Positions 1 through 8,550 of a stretch of 53,221 nt of DNA are shown piece by piece (position 1 is the first letter of the stretch; every line of letters starts with the position of its first letter). The translations under genes and the position numbers were made by a program. The stretch is from Paenactinomyces guangxiensis (lineage in GTDB: Bacteria; Bacillota; Bacilli; Thermoactinomycetales; Thermoactinomycetaceae). The notes beneath the pieces were generated by a model, which had not been told where the DNA came from, did no database searches, and saw only the letters and a list, made by a program, of their open reading frames with translations. The DNA lies in NCBI RefSeq assembly GCF_016055185.1, contig NZ_JAECVR010000023.1, positions 1-53,221 of the forward strand. The letters run 5' to 3'.

Positions 1-294
1 AGCAACCAAATCTACACGCCTGGAAGGAAGGTGGATCGATGAGGTAAACACCTCCTCAATATCCTTCGGTAATATCCCAGTTAATGGAAATCTAGACTGA
101 GTTTCTTAAGTTTTGCCTTTTTTAGATAACAGGGGCTTTATAATTTCCAATTTCCCTGTTTCAATGGCTTGACATATTACCGCAGGACTTTTGGGCCGCT
201 TTGTTCTCTGTCTAACTAAAAGGATATTCAAAGGAGATTGAGAATTCAATAACTTTTTATCGCCGGGGTTTGGACACTCAAGCTGTGATCCTTT
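1..294 (-). pseudogene. Unrecognised minus-strand gene remnant with internal stop, running off the left edge
   Basis: Read on the minus strand, one frame from about 294 down to 1 gives protein-like sequence interrupted by one TAA at 106-108. The part before the stop ends IIKPLLSKKGKT; the part after it reads FPLTGILPKDIEEVF and then HLPSRRVDLVA up to the window edge. The second part has no start codon near the stop, so a single gene with a nonsense mutation is more likely than two genes. Its upstream end abuts the inverted-repeat element at 295-430. I do not recognise the family. Confidence 0.4.
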
Positions 295-430
295 TAGGGC
301 GTGTCTGGTAAATCATTTTGATAATCATCTTGACAGAAAAACTGAAGGTAAATTCCGCAAAGAATCAGCAATTTAAAAATTCCTTTTTCTGTAATGAGAC
401 TGTCTTTACCTATTTACCAGACAGATCCTA
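295..430. mobile_element. Small inverted-repeat element (MITE-like or IS remnant)
   Basis: A 136-bp AT-rich segment is bounded by near-perfect terminal inverted repeats: TAGGGCGTGTCTGGTAAAT at 295-313 and its imperfect complement at 412-430, with mismatches only near the outer end. There is no coding capacity inside. It lies at the broken end of the minus-strand gene remnant, which fits an insertion. The IS family that would mobilise it is not identifiable from this window. Confidence 0.5.
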
Positions 431-584
431 GTGTACATGGTCGCATTATTAAAGCCTTTTTTATATCAATCTATTTAAATAGTGTTTCTTTCCAACTATG
501 TTAGCGGAAGTTATCAGAAATGATTTTCATCGAATATTGTGCTGCAAATAGTACAATCTCTTTTTAAAAGGTGGAATGTCAAGT

Positions 585-723
585 ATGAAAAAGAAAGTAG
601 TCAGACCTAAACAACTCCAGCCGCAACAACGGGAATGCTTTCAAAATGTTTCGCGAAGTTGATCGGGTAGAATGCCCTCGCAGAGGTGATAGAGACCAAC
701 GTGGAAACGGTCGTAGAAGATAA
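585..723 (+). pseudogene. Small Gln/Arg-rich peptide gene with a frameshift
   Basis: A good ribosome site (AAAGGTGG at about 567-574) precedes ATG 585. That frame reads MKKKVVRPKQLQPQQRECFQ and stops at 660-662. Continuing in the +1 frame gives about 20 more codons, rich in Arg and Cys-Pro (VECPRRGDRDQRGNGRRR), ending at TAA 721-723 just before a terminator-like hairpin. The full product would be about 46 aa and strongly basic, like a small spore-coat or nucleic-acid-binding peptide, but no family is recognised. A related remnant, PQQR followed by CPR and an Arg run, lies near 40510. Single-base indel or sequencing error are both possible. Confidence 0.4.
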
Positions 724-735
724 ATATAGATTCGC

Positions 736-767
736 AAAAAAGAGCCCATTTTTTGGTGTTCTTTTTT
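736..767 (+). terminator. Probable rho-independent terminator of the 585 mini-gene
   Basis: An A-run plus GAGCCCA (736-748) pairs with TGG-TGTTC plus a T-run (754-767), with one bulge. This sits 13 bp after the stop codon at 721-723. Confidence 0.5.
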
Positions 768-934
768 GTATCCGGTAATCTGTCAGTTCGTATAAGCTAT
801 TTTCTTGTGAACGCTAACAACGAGTACATTTTCACTGCACGATTCGAAAAGTGGCTCATACTATAAATAGAAAACGGCAAAAGGAAATGGTAGAGTAAAA
901 CTTTATGAAAAAATCAATCTTTTAGTGGAAAGAA

Positions 935-1300
935 GTGAGAAAAACCGGGGGGATTAATGTGTTGTTTGAAATCTCGTGGCTTCACTTTGCAATCCTGGCG
1001 CTTGCATCGTTTCGACTCACTCATCTGCTTATGTATGATCATATCGCTTCTTTTATCCGAGCCCCTTTTTTGTCTGTTACCTTTAAGGAAGATGAAGAAG
1101 GGAAGACCATACAAAACATCAAGATAAAGGGAACCGGATTGCGGTATTGGATCGGAACGCTTTTTAGCTGTCACTGGTGTTTGGGAGTATGGTCATCTTT
1201 GGCCGTAGTTGCTCTGTATTCCTTGCTTCCCGGCTCATTTCCTCTTTTGGTTATTCTTGCGGTTGCAGGTGCTGCCGCTATTATTCGAACTCTCTTGTAA
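935..1300 (+). CDS. DUF1360 family membrane protein, YjcA-like
   Basis: The product is about 121 aa. It carries the DUF1360 signature: an N-terminal helix with the ASFRLTHLLMYD motif, a central soluble segment, and GTLFSCHWCLGVWSS followed by a C-terminal pair of hydrophobic helices. B. subtilis YjcA of this family is a sporulation-associated membrane protein; I infer the same broad role. GTG 935 follows GAAAGAAG, but GTG 959 follows a GGGGGG run and is an alternative start that removes 8 residues. The gene stands alone, with its own terminator at 1331-1367. Confidence 0.75.
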   Translation: MRKTGGINVLFEISWLHFAILALASFRLTHLLMYDHIASFIRAPFLSVTFKEDEEGKTIQNIKIKGTGLRYWIGTLFSCHWCLGVWSSLAVVALYSLLPGSFPLLVILAVAGAAAIIRTLL

Positions 1301-1330
1301 CAGAAAACGAAAGACATAAAAAACCTGACT

Positions 1331-1367
1331 TTCCGCCGATTGATAAATGAGTTTGGCGGAATTTTTT
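1331..1367 (+). terminator. Rho-independent terminator
   Basis: Stem TTCCGCC (1331-1337) pairs with GGCGGAA (1355-1361), followed by six T. It ends the YjcA-like gene. Confidence 0.8.
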
Positions 1368-1457
1368 ATTTTTCTTCATCGGCCGGTATAAGTGTCTATG
1401 CTCCTTGTTAATTGGAAACGATGCTAGTAAAAAAACTTTTGCCGAAGGAGCGGGAAT

Positions 1458-1637
1458 ATGGACGTACCTCTGAGTATGGAAGAAGTGTTAAATCAAATCA
1501 AACAACTGGACGATAGCGGAATGTCCCTAAGCAAGAAAAAGGTGAAACAAACCAATCCGGAACTGATGCAATGTGCGCTTTACTATTTTCCCAGCTGGGA
1601 GCACGCTGTACAAAGTAGTATCAACATCAAAGAGTGA
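1458..1637 (+). CDS. Small 59-aa protein of unknown function
   Basis: ATG 1458 follows AAGGAGCGGG. The product begins MDVPLSMEEVLNQIKQLDD and ends with NPELMQCALYYFPSWEHAVQ. Short proteins or domains with the pattern KKxVKxxxPxLMxxALYYFPSWEHA are common in Bacillales and sometimes attach to DNA-associated proteins, but I cannot assign a function. A hairpin terminator follows. It is a free-standing gene in the gap between the YjcA-like and YhdH-like genes. Confidence 0.7.
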   Translation: MDVPLSMEEVLNQIKQLDDSGMSLSKKKVKQTNPELMQCALYYFPSWEHAVQSSINIKE

Positions 1638-1659
1638 ATAAAAGATTTGAAGGTAATGA

Positions 1660-1692
1660 AAGGCTGCTGTCAAAGGATAGCAGCCTTCTGTT
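1660..1692 (+). terminator. Rho-independent terminator
   Basis: AAGGCTGCT (1660-1668) pairs perfectly with AGCAGCCTT (1679-1687). The T-tract that follows is weak. Confidence 0.6.
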
Positions 1693-1806
1693 ATAGAAGT
1701 ATAAAATATGAAGCTAAAAAATGTTTACAGCTAACCCAAGTAAGTGGAATAAAAAGTGAATGAATGATAGTTTTTTGCACAAAAAAGATGAAAGGAGTCA
1801 TCAGGG

Positions 1807-2814
1807 ATGGATCAGGAAAAAATCTTTCACGCCCTTGTTCTTGATCATGTAGGCAGCAATGCTTGTGTTAAGAATATGAAAATATCAGACTTGCCGGAAG
1901 GGGACGTCCTCATTAAGGTTTCCTACTCCAGTTTGAATTATAAAGATGGCCTTGCTGTTACAGGCCGCGGAAAGATTGTGAGAAGCTACCCGATGGTGCC
2001 CGGAATCGATTTGACCGGAGTGGTGGAGTATTCAAATTCACCGAAATTTAGCACCGGAGACGCTGTGATTTTGACCGGATGGGAGATTGGCGAAAAATAT
2101 TGGGGAGGATACTCTCAATATGCCCGGGTGAAAGCGGAGTGGCTCGTTCCCTTACCTGCATCAATGAAGCCAAAACACGCCATGAGCATCGGAACAGCCG
2201 GCCTTACCGCAATGCTTTCCGTTATGGCTCTTGAAGAAAACGGTTTGCAATCAGATTATGAGGTTGTTGTGACAGGTGCAGCGGGCGGGGTCGGAAGCAT
2301 CGCAATTGCTCTTTTATCTAAACTGGGCTACAAAGTGGTCGCATCATCCGGGAGAGAAGAAGCCCATGACTATCTAAGGGAATTGGGGGCATATCGCATC
2401 ATAGACCGCCAGGTACTGTCTCGGGAGGGGAAACCGCTGGAAACACAACAATGGGGAGGAGCCATTGATACTGTCGGCGGAAAAACGCTTACCGGCATTT
2501 TAAGAAGTCTGTCTCACGGTGGGGCGGTGGCCGCCTGTGGTCTGGCAGGAGGAAGTGATTTCTGTACCACTGTTTTTCCTTTTATCCTGCGGGGAGCCAA
2601 GCTTATTGGAATTGAGTCTGTCTTGTGTCCGAGTGAAACAAGGAGAAAGGCATGGGAAAGATTATCACAGCTATTAACCAGTGATTTATTGGAGAGAATC
2701 ACTCAGGTCTATCCGTTAAGTGAAATCCCGCGCTTGAGCGAGGAGATTTTAGACGGGCGTGTTCGCGGACGGATCGTGATCGATGTGAATGCCCTTGCAG
2801 CTAGCTCGAAATAG
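1807..2814 (+). CDS. YhdH/YhfP-type NAD(P)H quinone oxidoreductase / acryloyl-CoA reductase family
   Basis: A 335-aa medium-chain dehydrogenase/reductase without catalytic zinc ligands. The N-terminal GroES-like half contains YSSLNYKDGLAVTGRGKI and PMVPGIDLTGVV. The Rossmann half contains VTGAAGGVGSIAIALLSKLGY, the nucleotide-binding glycine motif, at about residues 155-175. The family reduces activated double bonds or quinones with NADPH; E. coli AcuI/YhdH acts on acryloyl-CoA. The exact substrate is unknown. ATG 1807 follows GAAAGGAG. It is monocistronic. Confidence 0.85.
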   Translation: MDQEKIFHALVLDHVGSNACVKNMKISDLPEGDVLIKVSYSSLNYKDGLAVTGRGKIVRSYPMVPGIDLTGVVEYSNSPKFSTGDAVILTGWEIGEKYWGGYSQYARVKAEWLVPLPASMKPKHAMSIGTAGLTAMLSVMALEENGLQSDYEVVVTGAAGGVGSIAIALLSKLGYKVVASSGREEAHDYLRELGAYRIIDRQVLSREGKPLETQQWGGAIDTVGGKTLTGILRSLSHGGAVAACGLAGGSDFCTTVFPFILRGAKLIGIESVLCPSETRRKAWERLSQLLTSDLLERITQVYPLSEIPRLSEEILDGRVRGRIVIDVNALAASSK

Positions 2815-3093
2815 TTTTTCTCGGGTTAACAAAAATAGATTGACAAGGAACCTCAAGAAGCGGGTGTTCGTCATGAACATCCGTTTGATTATTTACGGGA
2901 AGTCGGGTGTCAACAGAGATAAAACCCAATACAACAAAAACCAGTTTGTATCACAAACAAAATTCTTTCTTTAAAAATCTCCCACAGCAGCATGTTCTGT
3001 GTTATGATAACTAACAAATTTTCTTCAAGTTTCACACTGTAATACTTAACAGCGAAAAAGAGATCAGCGTGAGTGTAGAAGGGACGGTTTGAG
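2815..3093 (+). other. Intergenic region before aroC
   Basis: These 279 bp upstream of the aromatic supraoperon contain no credible gene; the short ORFs in them lack ribosome sites. The promoter of aroC must lie here or further upstream, but I see no consensus -35/-10 pair I would defend. Confidence 0.4.
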
Positions 3094-4257
3094 ATGAGGT
3101 ATTTGACGGCTGGAGAATCACATGGACCACAATTGACGATTATTGTTGAGGGGGTGCCAAGCCAGCTCCCCTTTTCCAAAGACAAAATTGATGAGCAATT
3201 GGCACGCAGGCAAAAAGGCTATGGCCGCGGGCGCCGGATGCAGATTGAGAAAGACCGGGTTCAGGTTTTATCCGGAGTGCGCTTTGGGAAAACCACCGGC
3301 GCTCCTATTGCACTTGTCATTGAAAATAAAGATTGGACTCATTGGAAAAAGATTATGAGCCCGGACCCTCATCCCGAAGATGCCGGGAAAAGGAGAATTT
3401 CCCGGCCGCGTCCGGGTCATGCCGACTTAAATGGAGCCATTAAATACAATCATCGCGATATGCGCGATGTGTTGGAGCGTTCAAGCGCCCGGGAGACGGC
3501 TGCACGGGTGGCAGCGGGGGCTGTGGCGAGGCAAGTCCTGGAGTTGTGCGATATTCATGTCACAGGCCATGTGACGCGGATTGGTGAAGTTGCTGCTGAA
3601 CGGCCCACCGGGCTTTCGCTTGCTGAAATCAGACAACGTTCTGAAGATTCACCGGTTCGTTGCCTGGATCCGGTTGCGGAGCAAAAAATGATGTCCTTGA
3701 TTGACCAGGCTAAAAAGGACGGGGATTCTCTTGGCGGCATTGTGGAAGTTATTGTGGAGGGAGTACCGATTGGCCTGGGCAGTCATGTACAATGGGACCG
3801 GAAACTGGATGCCAGAATTGCGCTGGCGGTTGTCAGTATCAATGCGTTTAAAGGAGTTGAGTTTGGCATTGGTTTTGAAGCTGCCGAACGGAGCGGCTCG
3901 GAGGTGCATGATGAAATCATGTGGTCCGGAGAACGAGGATTTTACCGGGCAACCAACCGCCTGGGCGGCTTTGAGGGCGGTATGACCACGGGTGAACCAA
4001 TTGTGGTCCGGGGTGTGATGAAGCCGATTCCAACGTTGTATAAGCCGTTGAAAAGTGTAGATATAGATACGAAAGAGCCATTTGAGGCGAGTATTGAGCG
4101 TTCGGACAGCTGTGCCGTACCGGCCGCGAGCGTGGTCGCAGAAAATGTGGTTGCCTGGGAAATAGCACGGGCGTTACTGGAAAAATTCCCGGCAGATACG
4201 GCTGATGAGTTGTCGGAGTATGTGGCTCAATATCGTGAAAAAGCATTGAGGTTTTAA
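3094..4257 (+). CDS. aroC: Chorismate synthase
   Basis: A 387-aa enzyme that converts EPSP to chorismate with reduced FMN, the last step of the shikimate pathway. Family signatures are [15 protein letters not shown] at the N-terminus, [15 protein letters not shown] around residue 40, and [18 protein letters not shown] around residue 130, where the conserved His/Arg FMN-binding segment lies. Length is normal. It is the first gene of the supraoperon, with aroB starting 2 bp after its stop. B. subtilis calls the equivalent gene aroF. Confidence 0.97.
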   Translation: MRYLTAGESHGPQLTIIVEGVPSQLPFSKDKIDEQLARRQKGYGRGRRMQIEKDRVQVLSGVRFGKTTGAPIALVIENKDWTHWKKIMSPDPHPEDAGKRRISRPRPGHADLNGAIKYNHRDMRDVLERSSARETAARVAAGAVARQVLELCDIHVTGHVTRIGEVAAERPTGLSLAEIRQRSEDSPVRCLDPVAEQKMMSLIDQAKKDGDSLGGIVEVIVEGVPIGLGSHVQWDRKLDARIALAVVSINAFKGVEFGIGFEAAERSGSEVHDEIMWSGERGFYRATNRLGGFEGGMTTGEPIVVRGVMKPIPTLYKPLKSVDIDTKEPFEASIERSDSCAVPAASVVAENVVAWEIARALLEKFPADTADELSEYVAQYREKALRF

Positions 4258-4259
4258 CC

Positions 4260-5360
4260 ATGAGATCGTTGACAGTATCTTTGGATCAGTCCTGTTACTC
4301 CATTCACATCGGATCAGGATTATACAGACTATTGCCGGAGTTGTTGCAGAAGGCCGGAGTAGGCCGGGACCGGAAATTGATGATCATTACTGATTCAGAG
4401 GTAGCGCCGCGGTATGCCGACCGGGTTAAAAGCTGTCTGGATTTTGCCGGTTATGAGACAGGAGTAAGTGTATTTCCTGCCGGGGAATCGAATAAGAATT
4501 TACAACAGCTGGAACGATTAATCGGAGAGTGTTTGCAGTTTGGATTGGACAGGAGCAGTCTGATTCTTGCTCTGGGTGGGGGAGTGGTCGGGGATGTAGC
4601 CGGTTTTGTTGCCGCTACGTATATGCGGGGGATCCCTTTTATTCAACTGCCCACCACTTTACTGGCTCATGACAGCAGTGTGGGAGGCAAAGTAGGGGTG
4701 AATCATCCGCTGGGTAAAAACTATATTGGTTCATTTCACCAGCCCGTGATGGTTGTATTTGATGTAGATGTACTGCATACCCTGCCCAAACGGGAGATTG
4801 TCTCCGGGTTTGCTGAAGTGGTAAAACATGCTCTCATCTGGGACGTTTCTTTTGTCAAATGGCTGGAAGAGAATACCGAAGCGTTGTTGTCTTTAGAGCC
4901 GGCCAAAGTAGAGGAAGCCATCTACCGAGGTTGCCGGGTGAAGGCGGCAGTGGTTTCCCAGGATGAAAAAGAATCAGGAATCCGTGCTATTTTGAACTAC
5001 GGGCATACGATCGGCCATGCCTTAGAGGCCGTATCCGGCTATCAATATTATACCCACGGGGAAGCAGTTGCGATCGGAATGGCCGGAGCAGCCCGTTTAA
5101 GTCAAAAAGTATTGGGAAGTTCTCCGGAATTGATTACCCGTACGGAAGAATTGCTTCAAGCGTTTCAGTTGCCTGTCCGGTATGACCAGGCATGGTTGGA
5201 GAGAGACATGTTGCAAGCGATGAAAAGGGATAAAAAGGCCCGCAGGGGGGAGTATGCCTTTGTACTTTCCAGATCCATGGGTCAGGTTGAATTGATCAGA
5301 GGAATCGAAGAAGTCCATGTAAGTCAGGTATTAAAAGAGATCGGAGGCGGAACCGGATGA
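4260..5360 (+). CDS. aroB: 3-Dehydroquinate synthase
   Basis: A 366-aa enzyme that cyclises DAHP to 3-dehydroquinate using NAD and a divalent metal. The diagnostic GGGVVGDVAGFVAATYMRG segment is at about residues 105-123, followed by QLPTTLLAHDSSVGGKVGVN. The metal ligands fit NYGHTIGHALE and the downstream THGEAVAIGM histidine. ATG 4260 begins 2 bp after the aroC stop and the 3' end overlaps aroH by 4 bp, so translation is likely coupled. Confidence 0.97.
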   Translation: MRSLTVSLDQSCYSIHIGSGLYRLLPELLQKAGVGRDRKLMIITDSEVAPRYADRVKSCLDFAGYETGVSVFPAGESNKNLQQLERLIGECLQFGLDRSSLILALGGGVVGDVAGFVAATYMRGIPFIQLPTTLLAHDSSVGGKVGVNHPLGKNYIGSFHQPVMVVFDVDVLHTLPKREIVSGFAEVVKHALIWDVSFVKWLEENTEALLSLEPAKVEEAIYRGCRVKAAVVSQDEKESGIRAILNYGHTIGHALEAVSGYQYYTHGEAVAIGMAGAARLSQKVLGSSPELITRTEELLQAFQLPVRYDQAWLERDMLQAMKRDKKARRGEYAFVLSRSMGQVELIRGIEEVHVSQVLKEIGGGTG

Positions 5361-5758
5361 GCGTGCGGGGGATTCGCGGTGCGATTACCGTCCAAGCCAA
5401 TGAGACCGAAGAAATATTGGCAGCGACGAAGGAATTGCTGTTAACAATTGTGAAAGAGAACCGGATTGATCCTGATGATATATGCAGTGTGTTTGTGACG
5501 GTTACCCATGATTTGAATGCCACATTTCCTGCCCGGGCGATCCGAACCATGCCGGGATGGGAATTAGTTCCCTTGCTCTGTTCTAGTGAGATTCCCGTAG
5601 CGGGTGGATTGGAGAAATGCATTCGATTGCTGTTGCTGGTAAATACTCACCTTTCACCCCGGGAGGTGAAACATGTCTATCTTGGTGAGGCAGCCGGTTT
5701 ACGACCTGATCTTGTCGAAGGTCAATCCGCTATTGACAGGGAATCTATTCTCGGTTAA
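5357..5758 (+). CDS. aroH: Monofunctional chorismate mutase, AroH type
   Basis: A 133-aa enzyme converting chorismate to prephenate, committing flux to Phe/Tyr. It has the AroH-class N-terminus MSVRGIRGAITVQANE and the conserved DLNATFPARAIR segment containing the active-site Arg region. It overlaps aroB by 4 bp. Its last codons contain a consensus-like sigma-A promoter that probably drives the trp leader, an arrangement also known in B. subtilis. Confidence 0.95.
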   Translation: MSVRGIRGAITVQANETEEILAATKELLLTIVKENRIDPDDICSVFVTVTHDLNATFPARAIRTMPGWELVPLLCSSEIPVAGGLEKCIRLLLLVNTHLSPREVKHVYLGEAAGLRPDLVEGQSAIDRESILG

Positions 5759-5761
5759 AGT
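5733..5761 (+). promoter_or_regulatory. Probable trp promoter inside the aroH 3' end
   Basis: TTGACA (5733-5738), a 17-bp spacer and TAAAGT (5756-5761) form a near-consensus sigma-A promoter. It would start RNA near 5768, a few bases before the first TRAP-like triplet. This lets the trp genes be expressed and attenuated separately from the upstream aro genes. Confidence 0.7.
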
Positions 5762-5774
5762 CATGGATAAGGCA

Positions 5775-5881
5775 GAGTTGAGTAGAAGGTTTTATGAGTT
5801 TTAGTTTAGAAGTTTTTGTTTTTGACAATGAGCAGCTGAGTAGAGAAGAGAATGGATATAGCATAGATGAGCAGAGTGGAG
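5775..5881 (+). promoter_or_regulatory. TRAP (MtrB) binding site in the trp leader
   Basis: The leader is packed with GAG/TAG triplets. The best phased set is GAG 5830, 5838, 5843, 5848, then TAG 5859, TAG 5864, GAG 5869, 5874, 5879. Within each run the spacing is exactly 2 nt (5838-5850 and 5859-5881), and the gap at 5851-5858 could hold one degenerate repeat. Further GAG/TAG copies at 5775, 5780, 5796, 5802 and 5807 lie upstream. Phased (G/U)AG repeats with 2-3 nt spacers are the known target of the 11-subunit tryptophan-sensing TRAP ring. The mtrB gene itself is not in this window. Confidence 0.88.
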
Positions 5882-5903
5882 GTTTGGAAAATTTTGCATC
5901 TTC

Positions 5904-5938
5904 AGCCAAAGCCGCTGTGCTTTGGCTTTTCTTATTTT
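5904..5938 (+). terminator. trp attenuator terminator with overlapping antiterminator
   Basis: AGCCAAAGC (5904-5912) pairs perfectly with GCTTTGGCT (5919-5927) around a 6-nt loop, followed by a T-rich tract. The 5' arm segment CCAAAGCC (5906 onward) can instead pair with GGTTTGG at 5881-5887, which begins at the last base of the last TRAP triplet. TRAP binding should therefore block the antiterminator and favour termination. Confidence 0.85.
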
Positions 5939-5940
5939 TA

Positions 5941-6007
5941 CCCTCCCAAATAGATCCTCTATATCCTTTCTCTCTATCTTACGGGCCCAGGCCTGTAAAG
6001 AGGAGGG
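5941..6007 (+). promoter_or_regulatory. Possible Shine-Dalgarno-sequestering helix before trpE
   Basis: CCCTCC at 5941-5946 is exactly complementary to GGAGGG at 6002-6007, the core of the trpE ribosome site. CCTCT at about 5955 could alternatively pair with AGAGG near 5999. A helix that hides the trpE ribosome site when TRAP is bound is established in B. subtilis; here it is inferred from complementarity only. Confidence 0.45.
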
Positions 6008-6013
6008 AACACA

Positions 6014-7528
6014 TTGATCTACCCCTGTTTTGAAGAGGTGCGAACTTTTGCACACACATTTTCTACGATTCCCATCTGCAAATCTGTTCACGCAGATACG
6101 GAAACCCCCATTGGTCTATATCATCGACTCGCAGATGATCCCTACTCCTTTTTGCTTGAAAGTGTGGAAGGAGGAGAAAAGTGGTCGCGATATTCGTTTA
6201 TGGGCTCAAAACCTTTTCAAGTGATTACTGGAAAAGATGGCTCATACACCCTAACGGATCAACAGGGGAGCCGTCCGGTTACTGCGGCTGATCCCGCTGT
6301 CCTTCTGAAAGATCACTTAAACGCTTTTCATTCCCCTTCCTACGACGAATATCCGCCATTTCTGGGGGGAGCGGTAGGATACTTTTCCTATGAGGCCGTT
6401 CGCTATTTTGAGCCGAATTCACCGGTTACGCAAGCTGGGAGAGGAACGGGGGCTTACGATGTTCACTTGATGTTTTACGATCGCCTGCTTATTTTTGATC
6501 ATTTAAAGCAAAAGATCATACTGGTAGCCCATTTATTTGTCCCGGAAAACTATGACGACCGGCAGTTGAGAGAGTTATATATGAAGGCTTTATCCGATTT
6601 GGAAGAATGGGAGCGAGAACTGTATACCCGCCCTGTTTCGATCCCGCAGCTTCCTTCCCTGGATCGGGAGGTTGTTTTTGACTGTGCTTATTCCAATCTA
6701 ACCAGACATGAGTATATGGAGTTGGTAGAACGAGCCAAAGAATATATTCGTGCCGGTGATATTTTTCAAGTGGTTCCATCCCAGCGATGGGAATACCGGA
6801 ATGCACCGGCCCCTATGAATGTTTACCGCATTTTGCGAGTTCTGAATCCATCCCCGTATATGTACTATTTGCGCATGGGAGAAGAAACCATTGTCGGGAC
6901 CTCACCGGAACTGTTGGTTCGCGTCGATGGAAAACGAGTGGATACCCGTCCGATCGCCGGATCGAGGCCACGAGGGAAAAATGCACAGGAAGATGAAGAA
7001 ATGGTCCGCGATTTATACCGGGACGAAAAAGAGAAAGCGGAGCATATCATGCTGGTTGATCTCGGCCGCAATGATGTCGGCAGAGTGGCCCGTTACGGGA
7101 CAGTAGAAGTAACACAGCAGATGAAAATTGAAAAATATTCCCATATCATGCATCTCGTTTCTAATGTGACTGGTGAACTGGTCGATTCTTATCATGCTCT
7201 TGATGCATTTCGCGCCTGTTTTCCTGCCGGGACCGTTTCCGGCGCTCCTAAGATTCGGGCAATGGAAATCATCGCCGAATTAGAACCGGAACCCCGGGGA
7301 ATTTATGCCGGAGCCATCGGCTATTTCAGCTTTACAGGGCAGCTGGATACGTGTATTGCGATTCGGACCATTTATTTTCGCGGGAATTGTGCTTATGTGC
7401 AAGCAGGCGGAGGAGTTGTGGCCGATTCGGTACCGGATAATGAATACATCGAGTCTGTCAACAAGGCAAAAGGGATGCTGAAGGCTCTTCAGCTGGCGGG
7501 CGAAAAGATGGTGGAGGGGTGTTTATGA
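6014..7528 (+). CDS. trpE: Anthranilate synthase component I
   Basis: A 504-aa chorismate-utilising enzyme that makes anthranilate with glutamine-derived ammonia. It has the N-terminal Trp-feedback region (LLESVEGGEKWSRYSFMG) and the catalytic domain motifs DTRPIAGSRPRG and FPAGTVSGAPKIRAMEII. TTG 6014 follows AGAGGAGGG at the right distance. The glutamine amidotransferase partner (trpG/pabA) is not in this operon, as in B. subtilis, where it lies in the folate operon. It overlaps trpD by 4 bp. Confidence 0.97.
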   Translation: MIYPCFEEVRTFAHTFSTIPICKSVHADTETPIGLYHRLADDPYSFLLESVEGGEKWSRYSFMGSKPFQVITGKDGSYTLTDQQGSRPVTAADPAVLLKDHLNAFHSPSYDEYPPFLGGAVGYFSYEAVRYFEPNSPVTQAGRGTGAYDVHLMFYDRLLIFDHLKQKIILVAHLFVPENYDDRQLRELYMKALSDLEEWERELYTRPVSIPQLPSLDREVVFDCAYSNLTRHEYMELVERAKEYIRAGDIFQVVPSQRWEYRNAPAPMNVYRILRVLNPSPYMYYLRMGEETIVGTSPELLVRVDGKRVDTRPIAGSRPRGKNAQEDEEMVRDLYRDEKEKAEHIMLVDLGRNDVGRVARYGTVEVTQQMKIEKYSHIMHLVSNVTGELVDSYHALDAFRACFPAGTVSGAPKIRAMEIIAELEPEPRGIYAGAIGYFSFTGQLDTCIAIRTIYFRGNCAYVQAGGGVVADSVPDNEYIESVNKAKGMLKALQLAGEKMVEGCL

Positions 7529-8550
7529 TTCAAGAAATGCTTAAAAAAGTAGTAGACGGACAGGATTTAACCCGCCTGGAGGCTCAAGCGGTCATGGATG
7601 CCATGATGGAGGGAAAGGCGACAGCCGCACAAATGGCCGCCCTGGTAACTTCTCTGAGAATGAGGGGAGAAACCGTTGAAGAACTCATCGGTTTTGCTGA
7701 GGCATTGCGTTCTCATGCAACCCAGGTTTACCACGACTTTCCTCATGCAGTAGATACCTGCGGGACAGGCGGAGATGGAGGTAAAACGTTTAATATCTCC
7801 ACGGCTGCTGCTTTTGTAGCGGCTTCGGCGGGGGTGCCGATTGCCAAACATGGAAACCGGGCTGTTTCCAGCAAAAGTGGAAGCGCAGATGTATTAGAAG
7901 CTTTGGGTATGGATATTCAGCTGAATGCCAAAGAAGCGCAAACTTTACTATGTCATACCGGTCTTTGTTTCTTGTTTGCACCTATGTATCATCAGGCGAT
8001 GAAACATGTTATGCCGACCCGGACAGAATTAGGTTTCAGAACCTGTTTTAATTTGCTTGGTCCGCTGGCAAACCCGGCCGGGGTAAAGATTCAACTGATG
8101 GGTGTTTATGATCCGGCACTTACGGAAAACGTTGCCTGCGTTCTGCAAGCCTTGGGCGTAGAGCGGGCACTGGTTGTCTCTGGTCTGGACGGGCTTGATG
8201 AGATCACGGTTACGGCTCCCACACGCATCAGTGAAGTGAATAGAGAGCAGATAACCACCTATGAAGTAACCCCTGATGAATTGGGGGTATCTAAAGCCTC
8301 TCTCGAGAAGATTGGCGGCGGAAATTCGGTTTATAATGCGAACTTGATTCGCCAAATCTTGGACGGCCAAACAGGAGCCCCGCGTGATGTGGTTCTTTTA
8401 AATGCCGGGGCTGTGCTTTATATTGCCGGAAAGGCAGCCAGCATCCGGGATGGTGTCAAACTGGCTGCGGAACAAATTGATTCAGGTAAAGCGAAAGAAA
8501 AACTGGCTCAGGTGGTTCGCTATTCACAGGAGGTTCGCTATGTTTCTTGA
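7525..8550 (+). CDS. trpD: Anthranilate phosphoribosyltransferase
   Basis: About 341 aa; transfers phosphoribose from PRPP to anthranilate. The PRPP-binding CGTGGDGGKTFNIST motif and KHGNRAVSSKSGSADVLEALG are present. I chose ATG 7525, which overlaps the trpE stop (ATGA) and follows GGAGGGG, rather than the in-frame GTG at 7519. The 3' end overlaps trpC by 11 bp. Confidence 0.96.
   Translation: MIQEMLKKVVDGQDLTRLEAQAVMDAMMEGKATAAQMAALVTSLRMRGETVEELIGFAEALRSHATQVYHDFPHAVDTCGTGGDGGKTFNISTAAAFVAASAGVPIAKHGNRAVSSKSGSADVLEALGMDIQLNAKEAQTLLCHTGLCFLFAPMYHQAMKHVMPTRTELGFRTCFNLLGPLANPAGVKIQLMGVYDPALTENVACVLQALGVERALVVSGLDGLDEITVTAPTRISEVNREQITTYEVTPDELGVSKASLEKIGGGNSVYNANLIRQILDGQTGAPRDVVLLNAGAVLYIAGKAASIRDGVKLAAEQIDSGKAKEKLAQVVRYSQEVRYVS

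Noticed and set aside
2789..2974. 61-aa ORF after the YhdH-like gene
   Set aside because: It starts inside the upstream gene, has biased low-complexity content and no ribosome site.
3555..4261. Antisense ORFs inside aroC
   Set aside because: Shadow frames of a clearly coding gene, without ribosome sites or domain signals. The same applies to most short antisense ORFs across the trp and HEAT genes.
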